NCBI RefSeq assembly: GCF_947503465.1
Contig: NZ_CANNDN010000001.1
Location: 2,438,331-2,502,330 of the forward strand
Direction: 5' to 3'
Length of the DNA stretch: 64,000 nt
DNA from: an uncultured Tateyamaria sp.
Lineage (GTDB): Bacteria; Pseudomonadota; Alphaproteobacteria; Rhodobacterales; Rhodobacteraceae
The translations under genes were made by a program, and so were the position numbers. Below, piece after piece: positions 1 through 9,334 of this stretch; position 1 is the first letter of the stretch; the number at the start of each line of letters is the position of its first letter. The notes under the pieces are model-generated. The model did no database searches. It was not told the origin of the DNA and saw only the letters and a list, made by a program, of their open reading frames with translations.

Positions 1-803
1 AACAGATCGACAACCGACTTGGGTGATCCAACGATGTCACGCACAAGGTCCGTCAGTGTTTGCTGCCCGTGCGCCGTCGCTTGCAAAAACGCGCCCGGCG
101 GTGGGACGACGCGTGCATGTCCCATCCGCTGCGTGGGTGGCACACGCATGCCAATCGTTTCATCGTCCCAGCTGAGGCGCGCAAGGGCGTGTCGTTCGCA
201 CAAAGCAGCCAGACCAACCCGCAGCGGGCCATCCAGCGGCTTGCCGCCCGAGACGGACACATCCAGACCTTCGACGCTTTCGGTGACCGTCACCGACAAC
301 GCCCCTTTGCGGCTGGCACCAGCCAGGGCCAGATCATCGGCGACGGGGACGCCCTGAAGCAAACCGGGGGTCACCAGAATGCAGTTGGGGATCGGGACAA
401 TCGTATCGGATTTGCGTCCGTAAAACCCGGCCATCGCACCTTTCTTTGTACGTCGGGCAGCAAAGGTTGCGCGCCGACGCGAACGGTCCGGCGATGTCAA
501 TGTGGATCGAACATCAGTCTCTAAACCGTGCAACTTCAGGGTGTCTACAACAATGTCCCGCTTCCAATCGGCAACAAGTTCATCAGCGCCATGCTGCATC
601 TTGCATCCGCCACACGATCGAAAATGCGGGCAGGGGGGTGCCACACGCAGTGGCGAAGGAACATCGATCCGAATATCCGTGAGGGTCGCGCCATCCAGCG
701 TGCCGGTCACCTCTTCGCCCGGCAGGGTCATGGGGGCAAAGATGGGCCCGGACGCGATACCATCGCCCTGGTGCCCCAATCGTTCAATCGTCACTGTTGT
801 CAT
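1..803 (-). CDS. RlmD/TrmA-family 23S rRNA (uracil-5-)methyltransferase, 3'-truncated by the window edge
   Basis: Reading leftwards from the ATG at 803-801, the frame stays open to base 1, giving about 267 codons. The N-terminus is TRAM-like (TIERLGHQGDGIASG). It is followed by the pattern CPHFRSCGGCKMQ with Cys58, Cys64 and Cys67, and a fourth Cys near residue 141 (IPNC). That is the four-cysteine [4Fe-4S] arrangement of RlmD-type SAM-dependent rRNA m5U methyltransferases. The SAM-binding and catalytic C-terminal half lies outside the window, so RlmD cannot be separated from TrmA/RlmC relatives. It lies 39 bp downstream of the two ABC transporter genes on the same strand and may share their transcript. 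Confidence 0.85.
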   Translation of the reverse strand, partial: MTTVTIERLGHQGDGIASGPIFAPMTLPGEEVTGTLDGATLTDIRIDVPSPLRVAPPCPHFRSCGGCKMQHGADELVADWKRDIVVDTLKLHGLETDVRSTLTSPDRSRRRATFAARRTKKGAMAGFYGRKSDTIVPIPNCILVTPGLLQGVPVADDLALAGASRKGALSVTVTESVEGLDVSVSGGKPLDGPLRVGLAALCERHALARLSWDDETIGMRVPPTQRMGHARVVPPPGAFLQATAHGQQTLTDLVRDIVGSPKSVVDL

Positions 804-842
804 GGTCCAAGGCCTACCCGCGCAGGGCAGCAAGCAAAAGCC

Positions 843-2675
843 CTATTCCGCCGCCTGGGTGCTGATGAAGCCGCCCGATTGCCGCTGCCAGTACCGCGCA
901 TACAGGCCGCCTTTTGCCAAAAGCGCATCATGCGGACCTTCCTCAACCACGCGGCCCTGATCCATGACGACGATGCGGTCCATCTCGGTCAATGTGGACA
1001 GGCGGTGAGCGATGGCCAAGACGGTTTTACCCCTCATAACGCGGGACAGGGCGGATTGGATTGATGCCTCCACCTCGCTGTCGAGCGCGCTTGTCGCTTC
1101 GTCCAGAACCAGAATGGGCGCGTCCTTGAGGATGGCGCGGGCCAATGCGATCCGTTGGCGTTGACCACCCGATAGTTTCACACCGCGTTCGCCCAGATGC
1201 GCGTCATATCCGGTACGTGCACGGTGGTCTTTCAGATCAAGGATGAAATCATGCGCTTCGGCCTTCTGCGCGGCGGCGACCATGTCCTCCTCGCTTGCAT
1301 GCGGTCGGCCATAAAGGATGTTCTCACGGGCCGAGCGATTGAACATCGCCGTTTCCTGCGTGACCATGCCAATATTGTGCCGCAAACTGTCCTGTGTGAC
1401 CTGACGGATATCGTTGCCGTCAATCAGAACGCGGCCACTTTCCCCTTCATAGAGACGCAGAAGCAGCGATACCAACGTCGACTTACCCGCCCCTGACGCG
1501 CCAACGATACCTACCTTTTCACCGGGTGCGATACGCAGTGAAATGCCGTTGATGCCGCCCGTTTCGCGCCCATAGCTGAAGGTGAGATTGTCGAACACAA
1601 CCTCGCCCGTGACGTCATCCAGTGACTTTGCGCCGTCGATATCCTGTACGCGGTTGCGCGGGGTCAGCGTGCGTATCCCATCCTCGACCTCGCCGATGTT
1701 GGAATAGATGGCCATCAGCGTAAAGCTGACCCAGCCTGTCATCTGTGCGATGCGAATGGCGATGGCACCGGACGCAACAATGTCCCCCGGCGTCGCGATG
1801 CCTTGTCGCCACATCAGGATCGTGCCGCCCAGCAAGAACACCGGCAGCAACCCCGCAAGCGTCATCAGCGCAAAGCGGAAGCCCGCGGAGAGGATGCCAA
1901 AATCCACGGCGGTCTTGCGGAAACTGCCCATGGCGCCCAGCGCGGCCTGATCTTCGTGATCATCATGGGCAAACAGCTTGACCGTCTTGATGTTGGTGAT
2001 CGTATCCACCACCTGACCAGACACCATCGCCCGCGCCGCGGCCCGCGCGGCCGACCGTTCGCGAATGCGCGGCAAGTACCAGCGGATGAGAGCAAAATAC
2101 GCGATCAACCAAACCGCAAACCCAGTCGCGACGCGCCAATCAATGGACAGCAGCAGCAGCGTGGATCCAACCAGCGAAGCCAAAGCAAACGCAATGACGT
2201 TGATGAACTCCGACACCACATCGGTGACAGCGCGCGCAGCCTGCATCTGCTTTTGTGCAATGCGCCCGGCAAAGTCGTCATCAAAGAACGTGACCGATTG
2301 GCCCAAGGTCCAGCGGTGCAAACGGGACAGAACCAAGGGGTTCACGTTGGGCATCACGATGATCGAGTTGGTGGCTGAACTCAGCCCGAACAGGATGGGC
2401 CGGGCGATCAGGAAGAATGCAAGCGCACCGGCAATAAGCCCAATGTTAGTGACGGAAAAGAACCCGTCCGGGCCAAGTTGCACTGTCGCATCAATGACCA
2501 TGCCAAGGATCAGGGCGGTCCCCGCCTCAAGCGCGCCCGCCGCAGCCGAACAGATGGCGGCAAGCCAAAGAGCGGGCCAAGCACCGGACAAGCACCAGAG
2601 CATAAAGGGCCACAGCGCCTGAGGCGGTGGCCCTTCGGCACGCCGGAAAGAGTCGATCCAGTCAGATATCTTCAC
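843..2675 (-). CDS. ABC exporter half-transporter (TM domain fused to ATPase), second of a pair
   Basis: This 610-residue protein has an N-terminal membrane domain (about residues 30-320, several hydrophobic segments) and a C-terminal nucleotide-binding domain. The Walker A is GASGAGKST near residue 390, the signature LSGGQRQR near 498, and the Walker B LVLDEATSALD near 521, with the catalytic Glu kept. The architecture is that of type IV ABC exporters (MsbA/lipid/multidrug-like). The start ATG overlaps the stop of the upstream half-transporter as ATGA, so translation is probably coupled and a heterodimer is likely. Both ATPase halves look catalytically complete, so this is not a degenerate-site heterodimer. 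The substrate cannot be told from sequence. Confidence 0.9.
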   Translation of the reverse strand: MKISDWIDSFRRAEGPPPQALWPFMLWCLSGAWPALWLAAICSAAAGALEAGTALILGMVIDATVQLGPDGFFSVTNIGLIAGALAFFLIARPILFGLSSATNSIIVMPNVNPLVLSRLHRWTLGQSVTFFDDDFAGRIAQKQMQAARAVTDVVSEFINVIAFALASLVGSTLLLLSIDWRVATGFAVWLIAYFALIRWYLPRIRERSAARAAARAMVSGQVVDTITNIKTVKLFAHDDHEDQAALGAMGSFRKTAVDFGILSAGFRFALMTLAGLLPVFLLGGTILMWRQGIATPGDIVASGAIAIRIAQMTGWVSFTLMAIYSNIGEVEDGIRTLTPRNRVQDIDGAKSLDDVTGEVVFDNLTFSYGRETGGINGISLRIAPGEKVGIVGASGAGKSTLVSLLLRLYEGESGRVLIDGNDIRQVTQDSLRHNIGMVTQETAMFNRSARENILYGRPHASEEDMVAAAQKAEAHDFILDLKDHRARTGYDAHLGERGVKLSGGQRQRIALARAILKDAPILVLDEATSALDSEVEASIQSALSRVMRGKTVLAIAHRLSTLTEMDRIVVMDQGRVVEEGPHDALLAKGGLYARYWQRQSGGFISTQAAE

Positions 2676-4513
2676 TCGGCCGCCTCGGTCGCTATGAACC
2701 CGCCGGATTGGCGCGCCCAGAACTCGGAATATAGGCCGCCCTGCGCCAAAAGCGCGTCGTGCGACCCATCCTCGACAACTTTTCCGCCGTCCAGAACAAG
2801 AATGCGATCCATCTGGGCAATCGTGGACAGGCGGTGGGCAATGGCGATTACGGTTTTGCCCTCCATCATCTGGTACAGCGTGTCCTGAATGGCCGCTTCG
2901 ACCTCGCTGTCGAGCGCGCTGGTGGCTTCGTCCAGGACAAGGATCGGCGCGTTTTTCAGGATAACACGCGCAAGCGTGATCCGCTGCCGCTGTCCGCCAG
3001 ACAGTTTTACACCGCGTTCACCCACTTGCGCATCGTAACCGCCGCGCCCTTCGGGATCAGCGAGATCAACGATAAAGTCATGCGCCTGCGCCTGACGGGC
3101 TGCGGCCATCATCTCATCCTCGGTTGCGTCTGGGCGGCCATAGAGGATGTTGTCGCGCACGGACCGGTGCAAAAGTGAACTGTCCTGTTGGACCATCCCG
3201 ATGTTCAGTCGCAACGAATCTTGCGTGACGGCAGCGATATCCTGCCCATCGATCCGGATCTGACCGCTTTCGGCGTCATAGAACCGCAACAGCAGCTTCA
3301 CGAGCGTCGACTTGCCCGCGCCGGATCGGCCAACGACACCGACCTTTTCGCCCGGTTTGATGACGGTCGAAATGGCGTTCAGACCACCACTGCCCCGGCC
3401 ATAATGGTGCGTCAGGTCAACCAGTTCGATTTCGCCGTCGCGCAGTTTCAACGGTTTGGCGTCCGGGACATCCACCAGCGTGACGGGCTGGGCAATCGTT
3501 TCCATCCCTTCGGAAATAACGCCCAGATTCTGAACCAACGACGTCATTGCCCACATGATCCAATATGTCATGTTGTTCAGGCGCAGCGCGATGGTCAGCG
3601 CCGCCGCCACCATGCCTTCGGTGGTGAACCCGCCAATCCACAACCAGATCGCAAGCGCGCCCATCGACACGATCATCGCAGCATTCAGGAGGGTCAGGGA
3701 CACATCCATTTTCACCACGATGCGCATTTCTGTCATAAAGGTCTGCCGCGCTGTTTCGATGGCATCCTTGGCATAATCGATCTCACGGTCATGGTGCGCG
3801 AACATCTTGACCGAATGGATGTTGCTGTAGCTGTCGACGACGCGACCGGTGATGGCACTGCGGGCATCCGAACTGGCCTTGGATGCGGGCCCGGCACGCC
3901 GGATCACCCAGCGCAACAGCAACAGATACCCCAAAATCCAGAAGATCAGCGGCAAAGCCAACCATAAGTCAAAGCTGATCAACAGAATGACCGCCCCCAC
4001 AACCGAGGTCACAAAGAACGAGCCGGCATCCAGCACCTGGAACATCGCCTCTCCCGTTGCGGGCGGGGTCTGCATGATGCGGTTGGCAATCCGTCCGGCA
4101 AAGTCATCCTCGAACCAACCAACAGATTGGCGCAGCACGTGCCGGTGCGACCGCCAGCGGATCAAAGTGCCAAGGTTGGGCATGATCGTGTTGTGCAACA
4201 GGGCCACATCGACAAGCCCAAGCAGCGTACGCAGGATCAGGACCCACCCGGCGACCAGCATGAATTCAAGGCCATATTCCGGAATGATCTGTTCCGGCAC
4301 GCCCTGGGCCAGCAGGTCGACAATTCGGGCAACGTACCAAATCAGCAGGATTTCCCCGAAGGCAACCACGGTACTGAAGACAAAGGTGATCGCAATCACC
4401 CAGCGAAACGGCTTTAGATACGCGCGCAGAAACGGCCACAGCTTGGTCGGCGGCGTGTCGGTTTCGGTATAGGGCTGGTAAGGATCGACGAGCGATTCAA
4501 AGAACTTGAACAT
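2672..4513 (-). CDS. ABC exporter half-transporter (TM domain fused to ATPase), first of a pair
   Basis: From the ATG at 4513 (MFKFFESLVDPY) this is a 613-residue fused permease-ATPase; a TTG nine codons upstream could also serve. The membrane domain is followed by Walker A GRSGAGKST near residue 394, the signature LSGGQRQRITLARV, and Walker B LVLDEATSALD with the catalytic Glu. It resembles its downstream partner along its whole length, including the shared C-terminal motif RQSGGFI, which suggests an ancestral tandem duplication. The two overlap by 4 bp and probably form one exporter. No periplasmic adaptor or outer-membrane channel lies nearby. Multidrug or lipid export is a family-level guess only. 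Confidence 0.9.
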   Translation of the reverse strand: MFKFFESLVDPYQPYTETDTPPTKLWPFLRAYLKPFRWVIAITFVFSTVVAFGEILLIWYVARIVDLLAQGVPEQIIPEYGLEFMLVAGWVLILRTLLGLVDVALLHNTIMPNLGTLIRWRSHRHVLRQSVGWFEDDFAGRIANRIMQTPPATGEAMFQVLDAGSFFVTSVVGAVILLISFDLWLALPLIFWILGYLLLLRWVIRRAGPASKASSDARSAITGRVVDSYSNIHSVKMFAHHDREIDYAKDAIETARQTFMTEMRIVVKMDVSLTLLNAAMIVSMGALAIWLWIGGFTTEGMVAAALTIALRLNNMTYWIMWAMTSLVQNLGVISEGMETIAQPVTLVDVPDAKPLKLRDGEIELVDLTHHYGRGSGGLNAISTVIKPGEKVGVVGRSGAGKSTLVKLLLRFYDAESGQIRIDGQDIAAVTQDSLRLNIGMVQQDSSLLHRSVRDNILYGRPDATEDEMMAAARQAQAHDFIVDLADPEGRGGYDAQVGERGVKLSGGQRQRITLARVILKNAPILVLDEATSALDSEVEAAIQDTLYQMMEGKTVIAIAHRLSTIAQMDRILVLDGGKVVEDGSHDALLAQGGLYSEFWARQSGGFIATEAAE

Positions 4514-4675
4514 GACGGGGTCCGTAGAGGGAAGGTGCAACAGGTACGTGACGCGGGCGATTTGCCCGGCGCGCCACAGGGGCGTTCAGCGACGATTAGG
4601 CGTCGTTCCAGATCCCGCGTACCATCTTGCTCTCCATCAGGTTCGCTTATGACATAGCGCTGGACCGGACAAATG

Positions 4676-5848
4676 TCACGGGGTCAGCAACTGTCGTTTC
4701 GTTTTGGTCAGGTCAGACGCCAGCCAAAGCTGTTTGAGACGCCGCAGTTCAGCCCCCAGATCCACCCCCGCAAGATGCGGTAAATCGGCAGCACTTATGG
4801 GAAAAACAGCGTCTGCGCCCAAGGCGACCTGATCCAGCGCACCTTGCGCAAGCGGCGCATTTTCATAAGCGGATCGCAGCAAAATTGCCGCCCGGCCGGT
4901 GGCCTTTCCCCCAATGTGGCCGATGGCCTTGGGCGTGTCCGATGACGCCGAAAGCACCCGGATCGAATCGAGGTGGCGCTGATCACTGCGGGACAGGCGC
5001 AGCCGTTGCGCCACGTCCTGCCCGCCCAGCGCGGCCAGCCGTCCCATCGGATCAACGGGCACTGCGTTGGCCGTCTCCAGATGCACATAGGGGCCTACAA
5101 GTATGGGGTCAGCGCCCGGCAGAACTGCGGTCAAGACGCCCACCTGCTGCATGACGCAAAGGGCGGGAAAAGGATCTGGCGCGGCCATGAGTTTGAGCAT
5201 TTCCGCACCGACACGTTCGGCCGACAATGTCTGTAACCCATCCAGGTTGGCAGATATCCCGGCAAGTGCATCCGCATCCCAACCTGCATGTGCCGGAGCG
5301 TATTGAGCGCTGAACCGGAAATAGCGCAAGGTTCGCAAGTAGTCCTCGCGGATGCGTTGACCGGCATCGTCGATGAACCGGACATGCCGCCTTTGCGCAT
5401 CGTCATACCCCTGGACCGGATCGGTGATCTGTCCGTGCCGATCCGCGTAAAGCGCGTTCATTGTGAAATCACGCCGCCGCGCATCTTCGGCGATGTCATT
5501 GGAAAAGGCGACAACGGCGCGGCGCCCATCCGTCGCGACATCCTTGCGAAAAGTGGTCACTTCGAATGCGTGATCGTGGGCGATGACCGTCACGGTGCCA
5601 TGGTCGACGCCTGTCGGCACGCAGCGAAACCCGGCATCCGTGCAGACCGTCGTCGTTTGGTCCGGTGTTGCATCGGTTGCGATGTCGATGTCGGTGATGG
5701 GCACACCCATGACGGCGTTGCGGACACAGCCGCCCACGAAATACGCCCGAAACCCCGCCTGTTCGAAAACGGTGCACAGGGACTGGGCCGACAAGTCGGT
5801 CAAAAAACCCGTATCAGGGTCTAATCCCTGGGCAACAATTCGGTCCAT
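4676..5848 (-). CDS. cca: CCA tRNA nucleotidyltransferase
   Basis: This 390-residue protein carries the class II nucleotidyltransferase head: YFVGGCVRNAVMG near residues 36-48, then DIDIATDA with the metal-binding DxD pair, then a segment (RRDFTMNALYAD) typical of the poly(A) polymerase/CCA-adding family. The product adds or repairs the 3' CCA of tRNAs using CTP and ATP. In alphaproteobacteria this gene commonly follows a NUDIX (CoA pyrophosphatase-like) gene, as here, where the ATG at 5848 lies 28 bp inside the NUDIX gene upstream. No HD phosphohydrolase domain is evident. CCA-adding versus A-adding activity cannot be separated by eye. Confidence 0.9.
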   Translation of the reverse strand: MDRIVAQGLDPDTGFLTDLSAQSLCTVFEQAGFRAYFVGGCVRNAVMGVPITDIDIATDATPDQTTTVCTDAGFRCVPTGVDHGTVTVIAHDHAFEVTTFRKDVATDGRRAVVAFSNDIAEDARRRDFTMNALYADRHGQITDPVQGYDDAQRRHVRFIDDAGQRIREDYLRTLRYFRFSAQYAPAHAGWDADALAGISANLDGLQTLSAERVGAEMLKLMAAPDPFPALCVMQQVGVLTAVLPGADPILVGPYVHLETANAVPVDPMGRLAALGGQDVAQRLRLSRSDQRHLDSIRVLSASSDTPKAIGHIGGKATGRAAILLRSAYENAPLAQGALDQVALGADAVFPISAADLPHLAGVDLGAELRRLKQLWLASDLTKTKRQLLTP

Positions 5849-6420
5849 GCCCGCAATATACGCGCGGTCGCACCCCAGATGTAATAGGGTCCGTAAGGCA
5901 CCGTGTAATACTTGCGGTTCTGGCCGCGCCAGTGTCGCGCTTCGACCACATAGTTCGTAGCAGTCAAGACATGTGACAGGGGCACGCGAAACACTTCGGA
6001 CACTTCGCCAGCTTCCGGGACGGCTTCGAACTTGCCTTTGACCAATGCAACCACAGGCGTGACCGTGAACGAGGTCACCGTCTCGTGGGGCGCAAAGGTG
6101 CCCAGAACGTCGACATTGCTGTCGTCCAATCCAATCTCTTCCCGTGCTTCGCGCAGGGCAGTGGCAATCAGGTCCGCGTCGCCGTCATCGCGTTTGCCAC
6201 CGGGAAAGGCGATTTGGCCGGGATGGTGTTTCAGGGCAGACGACCGCTTGGTCAGGATCAGCTCATACCCGTGATCACCCTGAATGATCGGCGCGAGAAC
6301 AGCAGCAGGGCGCAGTTTGCGACCCGCGGGCAGTACCACACCGCTGTTCAGGTCAAAATCGGAAGAGGCGGCGCCGGATTGCGCCAGCGCCGACCGTGTC
6401 TGGTCAAGAAGGTCAGGCAC
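5821..6420 (-). CDS. NUDIX hydrolase, probable CoA pyrophosphatase
   Basis: I place the start at the GTG at 6420 (VPDLLDQTRSAL), which overlaps the upstream hslO stop by 8 bp as GTGCCTGA; a longer frame to 6480 would run deep into hslO. The resulting 199-residue protein has the Nudix box GGKRDDGDADLIATALREAR continuing EEIGL, with the metal-binding REAREE core. The flanks (LTKRSSALKHHPGQIAFPGG) match the CoA pyrophosphatase (NudL/YeaB-like) subgroup, which cleaves CoA to phosphopantetheine and 3',5'-ADP. It lies between hslO and cca in a probable three-gene operon. Substrate is inferred from the subgroup motif LTKRS....G..FPGG. Confidence 0.85.
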   Translation of the reverse strand: MPDLLDQTRSALAQSGAASSDFDLNSGVVLPAGRKLRPAAVLAPIIQGDHGYELILTKRSSALKHHPGQIAFPGGKRDDGDADLIATALREAREEIGLDDSNVDVLGTFAPHETVTSFTVTPVVALVKGKFEAVPEAGEVSEVFRVPLSHVLTATNYVVEARHWRGQNRKYYTVPYGPYYIWGATARILRAWTELLPRD

Positions 6421-7399
6421 CGTCCTGGGTTTCCGCCTCGAAGCCGACGGTCGCCGGGTCCAGATCGTAATGCGCGCCACAGAACTGGCAGTCTGCCGTT
6501 ACGCGCCCCTCGTCCGTCGTCATCTTTTCGATATCACGGGCCGAATAGATCGACAGGCTTTGGCGCACGCGATCTTCGGAACAGGTACAGCCGAAACGCA
6601 CCGGCTGCGCGTCGTAAACGCGGGGTGCTTCTTCGTGGAACAGACGCAAAAGCAAATCGTTTGGCGCCAGTTGCGGGCCAATCAGTTCCATTTCTTCGAC
6701 TGTGTCCAACAGGATGTTCACGCGATTCCAGTTGTCCGATTCGTCGCCATCCAGCAGATCGTCGCTCCGCAACACGTCACCAGTTCCCTCAGACGTGGCC
6801 GCGAAGGGTGACGCCTTGGGCATGTGCTGCAGCATGATGCCGCCGGCCCGCCAGCGTTCCGGCGCACCGGGTTCGATCGACTTGCCAAAGCTGAGCTGGA
6901 ACCGGGTGGGCAACTGCTCGGACTGTGCGAAATACGTCTCTGCACAGGCGGCCAACGAAGTACCGTCCAGCGGTGTAATCCCCTGATAGGGTGTCATGCC
7001 GGTCCCCTGGTCGATCATGATGGCAAAGTACCCCTCGCCCACCTGGTCAAACGGGGCGCCGTCGGTCAGCCGATCGCGATCAAAGCTGGCATAGGCGCGG
7101 ATCTTGGCCACGTCGCCATCCTTTTCCGGACCGTAATAGTCGGTGGCGATCATGCGCACCGGGCCCTTGGACTGCACCTGAAGCGACAGCTTCCAGCGCA
7201 GTTTGATGGTCTGACCGATCAGCGCCGTCAGCAAAGCCATTTCGGCGACAAGCGCTTCGACCTGCGCGGGGTAATCATGTTGTTTCAGGATGCCATCCAA
7301 CACTCCGTCCAGACGCGCAACGCGTCCGCGGATGTCGGAAGCATCAAGTTGGAATGGCAGGACGGTATCGTCCCACGCGAGTTGCGAACCGAGTGTCAT
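6413..7399 (-). CDS. hslO: Hsp33 redox-regulated chaperone
   Basis: This 328-residue protein ends with the Hsp33 zinc-binding switch: Cys-X-Cys (FGCTCS, near residue 270) and Cys-X-X-Cys (CQFCGAHY, near residue 307). Under peroxide or bleach stress these cysteines oxidise, release zinc and turn on holdase activity in the cytoplasm. The N-terminal domain (FQLDASDIRGRVARLD) matches the family. The length is slightly above the usual 290-330 residues. It is the first gene of a minus-strand group hslO-NUDIX-cca and is divergent from the NUDIX gene on the plus strand. Confidence 0.93.
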   Translation of the reverse strand: MTLGSQLAWDDTVLPFQLDASDIRGRVARLDGVLDGILKQHDYPAQVEALVAEMALLTALIGQTIKLRWKLSLQVQSKGPVRMIATDYYGPEKDGDVAKIRAYASFDRDRLTDGAPFDQVGEGYFAIMIDQGTGMTPYQGITPLDGTSLAACAETYFAQSEQLPTRFQLSFGKSIEPGAPERWRAGGIMLQHMPKASPFAATSEGTGDVLRSDDLLDGDESDNWNRVNILLDTVEEMELIGPQLAPNDLLLRLFHEEAPRVYDAQPVRFGCTCSEDRVRQSLSIYSARDIEKMTTDEGRVTADCQFCGAHYDLDPATVGFEAETQDGA

Positions 7400-7475
7400 T
7401 GGGGTTTCCTTTGGTGCCAGTCATTGGCATATCGCGTCTATATAGGATAGCGCGCAGAAACTGAAAGGGGGGGAC

Positions 7476-7913
7476 ACGATCCGACGGATTGGCACACCGC
7501 CCGACCCCAAACGGCGCTATACGCTGCGCCCCGGCGCCTACGCGATTCTGCCGCGAGGATCGTCCGTTCTGCTGACTTTCCAAAGCGCGCCGGAGCCGGA
7601 GTTTCAACTGCCCGGCGGCGGTATCGACCCGGGCGAAAGCCCCTTGCAGGCATTGTATCGCGAAGTGGTCGAAGAAACGGGATGGCGTATCGCGGCGCCG
7701 CGCAGATTGGGGGCGTTTCGGCGCTTTACCTATATGCCGGAATACAACCTCTGGGCAGAAAAGATGTGTCATATCTTCGTGGCGCGTCCTGCACTGCGCC
7801 TGAGTGACCCGATCGAGCCGGACCACAGCGTCGCCTGGTTGGCAGCCCGGGATGCCGTGGCGGCTGTCTATAACGACGGGGACCGCGCGTTTCTGCGGCA
7901 CTACTTCGCCTGA
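7476..7913 (+). CDS. Small NUDIX hydrolase, probable non-ATG start
   Basis: The open frame from 7446 to 7913 holds a complete NUDIX domain: GGGIDPGESPLQALYREVVE followed by ETGW. The first ATG in frame, at 7728 (within MPEYNLW), and the TTG at 7644 both fall at or after the Nudix box, so they cannot be the true start. Upstream residues IRRIGTPPDPKRRYTLRPGA read like a genuine N-terminus. A strong purine run (AAAGGGGGGGAC, 7464-7475) sits directly before ACG-ATC at 7476-7481, so translation probably begins at that ACG, at ATC 7479, or at CTG 7461. The 3' end overlaps the convergent phosphatase gene by 13 bp. Substrate unknown. Confidence 0.75.
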   Translation, partial: TIRRIGTPPDPKRRYTLRPGAYAILPRGSSVLLTFQSAPEPEFQLPGGGIDPGESPLQALYREVVEETGWRIAAPRRLGAFRRFTYMPEYNLWAEKMCHIFVARPALRLSDPIEPDHSVAWLAARDAVAAVYNDGDRAFLRHYFA

Positions 7914-9184
7914 TCGGCGCCATGGTATTCAAACAAGATGCCAGAAACATCATCGGGAAATGTGGCTTCGCCCGCAAATTCGGTCAGTCGCCATAGCAGC
8001 GCTTCGAAGAACGGCGGGCCCGTCACCTCGGCCAGATCGTGCATCATCTCGGCAAGCCCCGCTTCTTGCAGCATCTCTCCGTCCGTGCCGGGGCATTCGG
8101 TCACTCCGTCCGACAACAACAGGATCCGGTCACCCGCTGCAAGCTGAGCTTCGAACTGGGTGAAGGAAATGCCGGACATCAAACCCACCGGAAAGCCACC
8201 CGGCCCATCCTGTTCGATTGTGCCGTCCGCGCGCTGAACGGCGGGATGTGGATGACCGGCCTGCGCCATACGTACATGGCCGGTTGCCAGGTTCACATCC
8301 GCCAAAAGCAGGGTGAAGTAATGTTCGGTCTCCATCTCGTCGAGGACAAGGTCATTCAGTGTCTCGATCACTTGTTCCGGCGGGAGAAACGCATAGCTGC
8401 CATCCTCCAGCCGCTCCAAAGCGACGTTCTGGTCGGGTGCTGCAGCGGACAGGTATCCCGCCAACCGCGCTGTCATCAGGGCCGAACTGATCCCATGGCC
8501 GGACACATCGATGGAATACAGACCAAGATGACCGGCCTGCGCGGGAAAAAACCCAACAAGGTCACCACCGACGTGGCCGCTTGACCGCAACATCAGGCTC
8601 AGATCGGCGGTTTCGAAAGACTTGTGCCGTTCCCGAACCAGCGACTGCTGAAGTTTCTTGGCCTCTTGCAGATCGCTGTCCAGCGAATCGTAAACCCGTT
8701 GCAGTTCATCCAGCGTGTCGGTGATCAGACGGTTCTTTTCGGTCAGCTCGCGTTGCATCTGGAGAATGCGCTCGCCCGCCGCGATCCGGGCGCGCAGCTC
8801 ATTTGCGTCTACGGGTTTGGTCACAAAATCGTCCGCGCCAGCCTCAAGGCCCATGGCGATCTCGGCCTTTTCGCTTTTTGAAGTCAGAAGAATGAAATAC
8901 CCGTATTTGTCCTGGCTGAGTTTGCGAAAGGCGTCGCAAAACTCCAACCCGTTCATGCCCGGCATCATCCAGTCGCTAAGCACAAGGTCAGGCGACACTT
9001 CCTTGCACATCTCCAACGCTTCTTCGCCGGACCCGGCCTCGTGCACCTCAAACCCCCAGCGTTTGACGGAACTGGACAAAATCTTGCGCTGTAGCCGACT
9101 GTCATCGACAATCAACACCCGATGCAACGCACCGGGGTCCTGCTGTGCCGGAGTTTCCTCCCGCTGGATCAATTCAACGCTCAT
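7901..9184 (-). CDS. Response regulator with PP2C (RsbU-type) serine phosphatase output, RbaY-like
   Basis: Starting at the ATG at 9184 (MSVELIQREE), the 427-residue protein has an N-terminal receiver domain (LIVDDSRLQRKIL; phospho-acceptor Asp in LVLSDWMMPG; Lys in FVTKPVD), a coiled-coil linker (QRELTEKNRLITDTLDELQR) and a C-terminal PPM/PP2C phosphatase domain (GGDLVGFF, YSIDVSGHGISSAL, LLLSDGVTE), with the metal-binding Asp residues kept. This is the RsbU/RbaY layout used to dephosphorylate an anti-sigma antagonist in partner-switching pathways; RbaY affects gene transfer agent production in Rhodobacter capsulatus. No STAS or anti-sigma gene is nearby. A divergent Hpt gene follows at 9335. 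Confidence 0.85.
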   Translation of the reverse strand: MSVELIQREETPAQQDPGALHRVLIVDDSRLQRKILSSSVKRWGFEVHEAGSGEEALEMCKEVSPDLVLSDWMMPGMNGLEFCDAFRKLSQDKYGYFILLTSKSEKAEIAMGLEAGADDFVTKPVDANELRARIAAGERILQMQRELTEKNRLITDTLDELQRVYDSLDSDLQEAKKLQQSLVRERHKSFETADLSLMLRSSGHVGGDLVGFFPAQAGHLGLYSIDVSGHGISSALMTARLAGYLSAAAPDQNVALERLEDGSYAFLPPEQVIETLNDLVLDEMETEHYFTLLLADVNLATGHVRMAQAGHPHPAVQRADGTIEQDGPGGFPVGLMSGISFTQFEAQLAAGDRILLLSDGVTECPGTDGEMLQEAGLAEMMHDLAEVTGPPFFEALLWRLTEFAGEATFPDDVSGILFEYHGADQAK

Positions 9185-9334
9185 CTTGCTGTGTGTTCCA
9201 ACTGCTCGGGAGGGTGATAGGCGGCCCCACTTAACACCGGGTGAAGCACACATTCCGTTTGCCTAAAGGTTTAACGATCACCATTCCTTAACGGTGCCCG
9301 TGGTCAAACCGCCATCGTACGAACGGAGGCACAG

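Noticed and set aside
4596..4637. Thirteen-codon open frame on the minus strand upstream of the ABC pair
   Set aside because: No ribosome-binding site and no leader-peptide feature such as repeated rare codons or a following attenuator; too short to support.
9228..9295. CtrA-binding sites in the RbaY/Hpt spacer
   Set aside because: TTAAC occurs three times but the spacing (40 and 17 bp) does not match TTAA-N7-TTAA.
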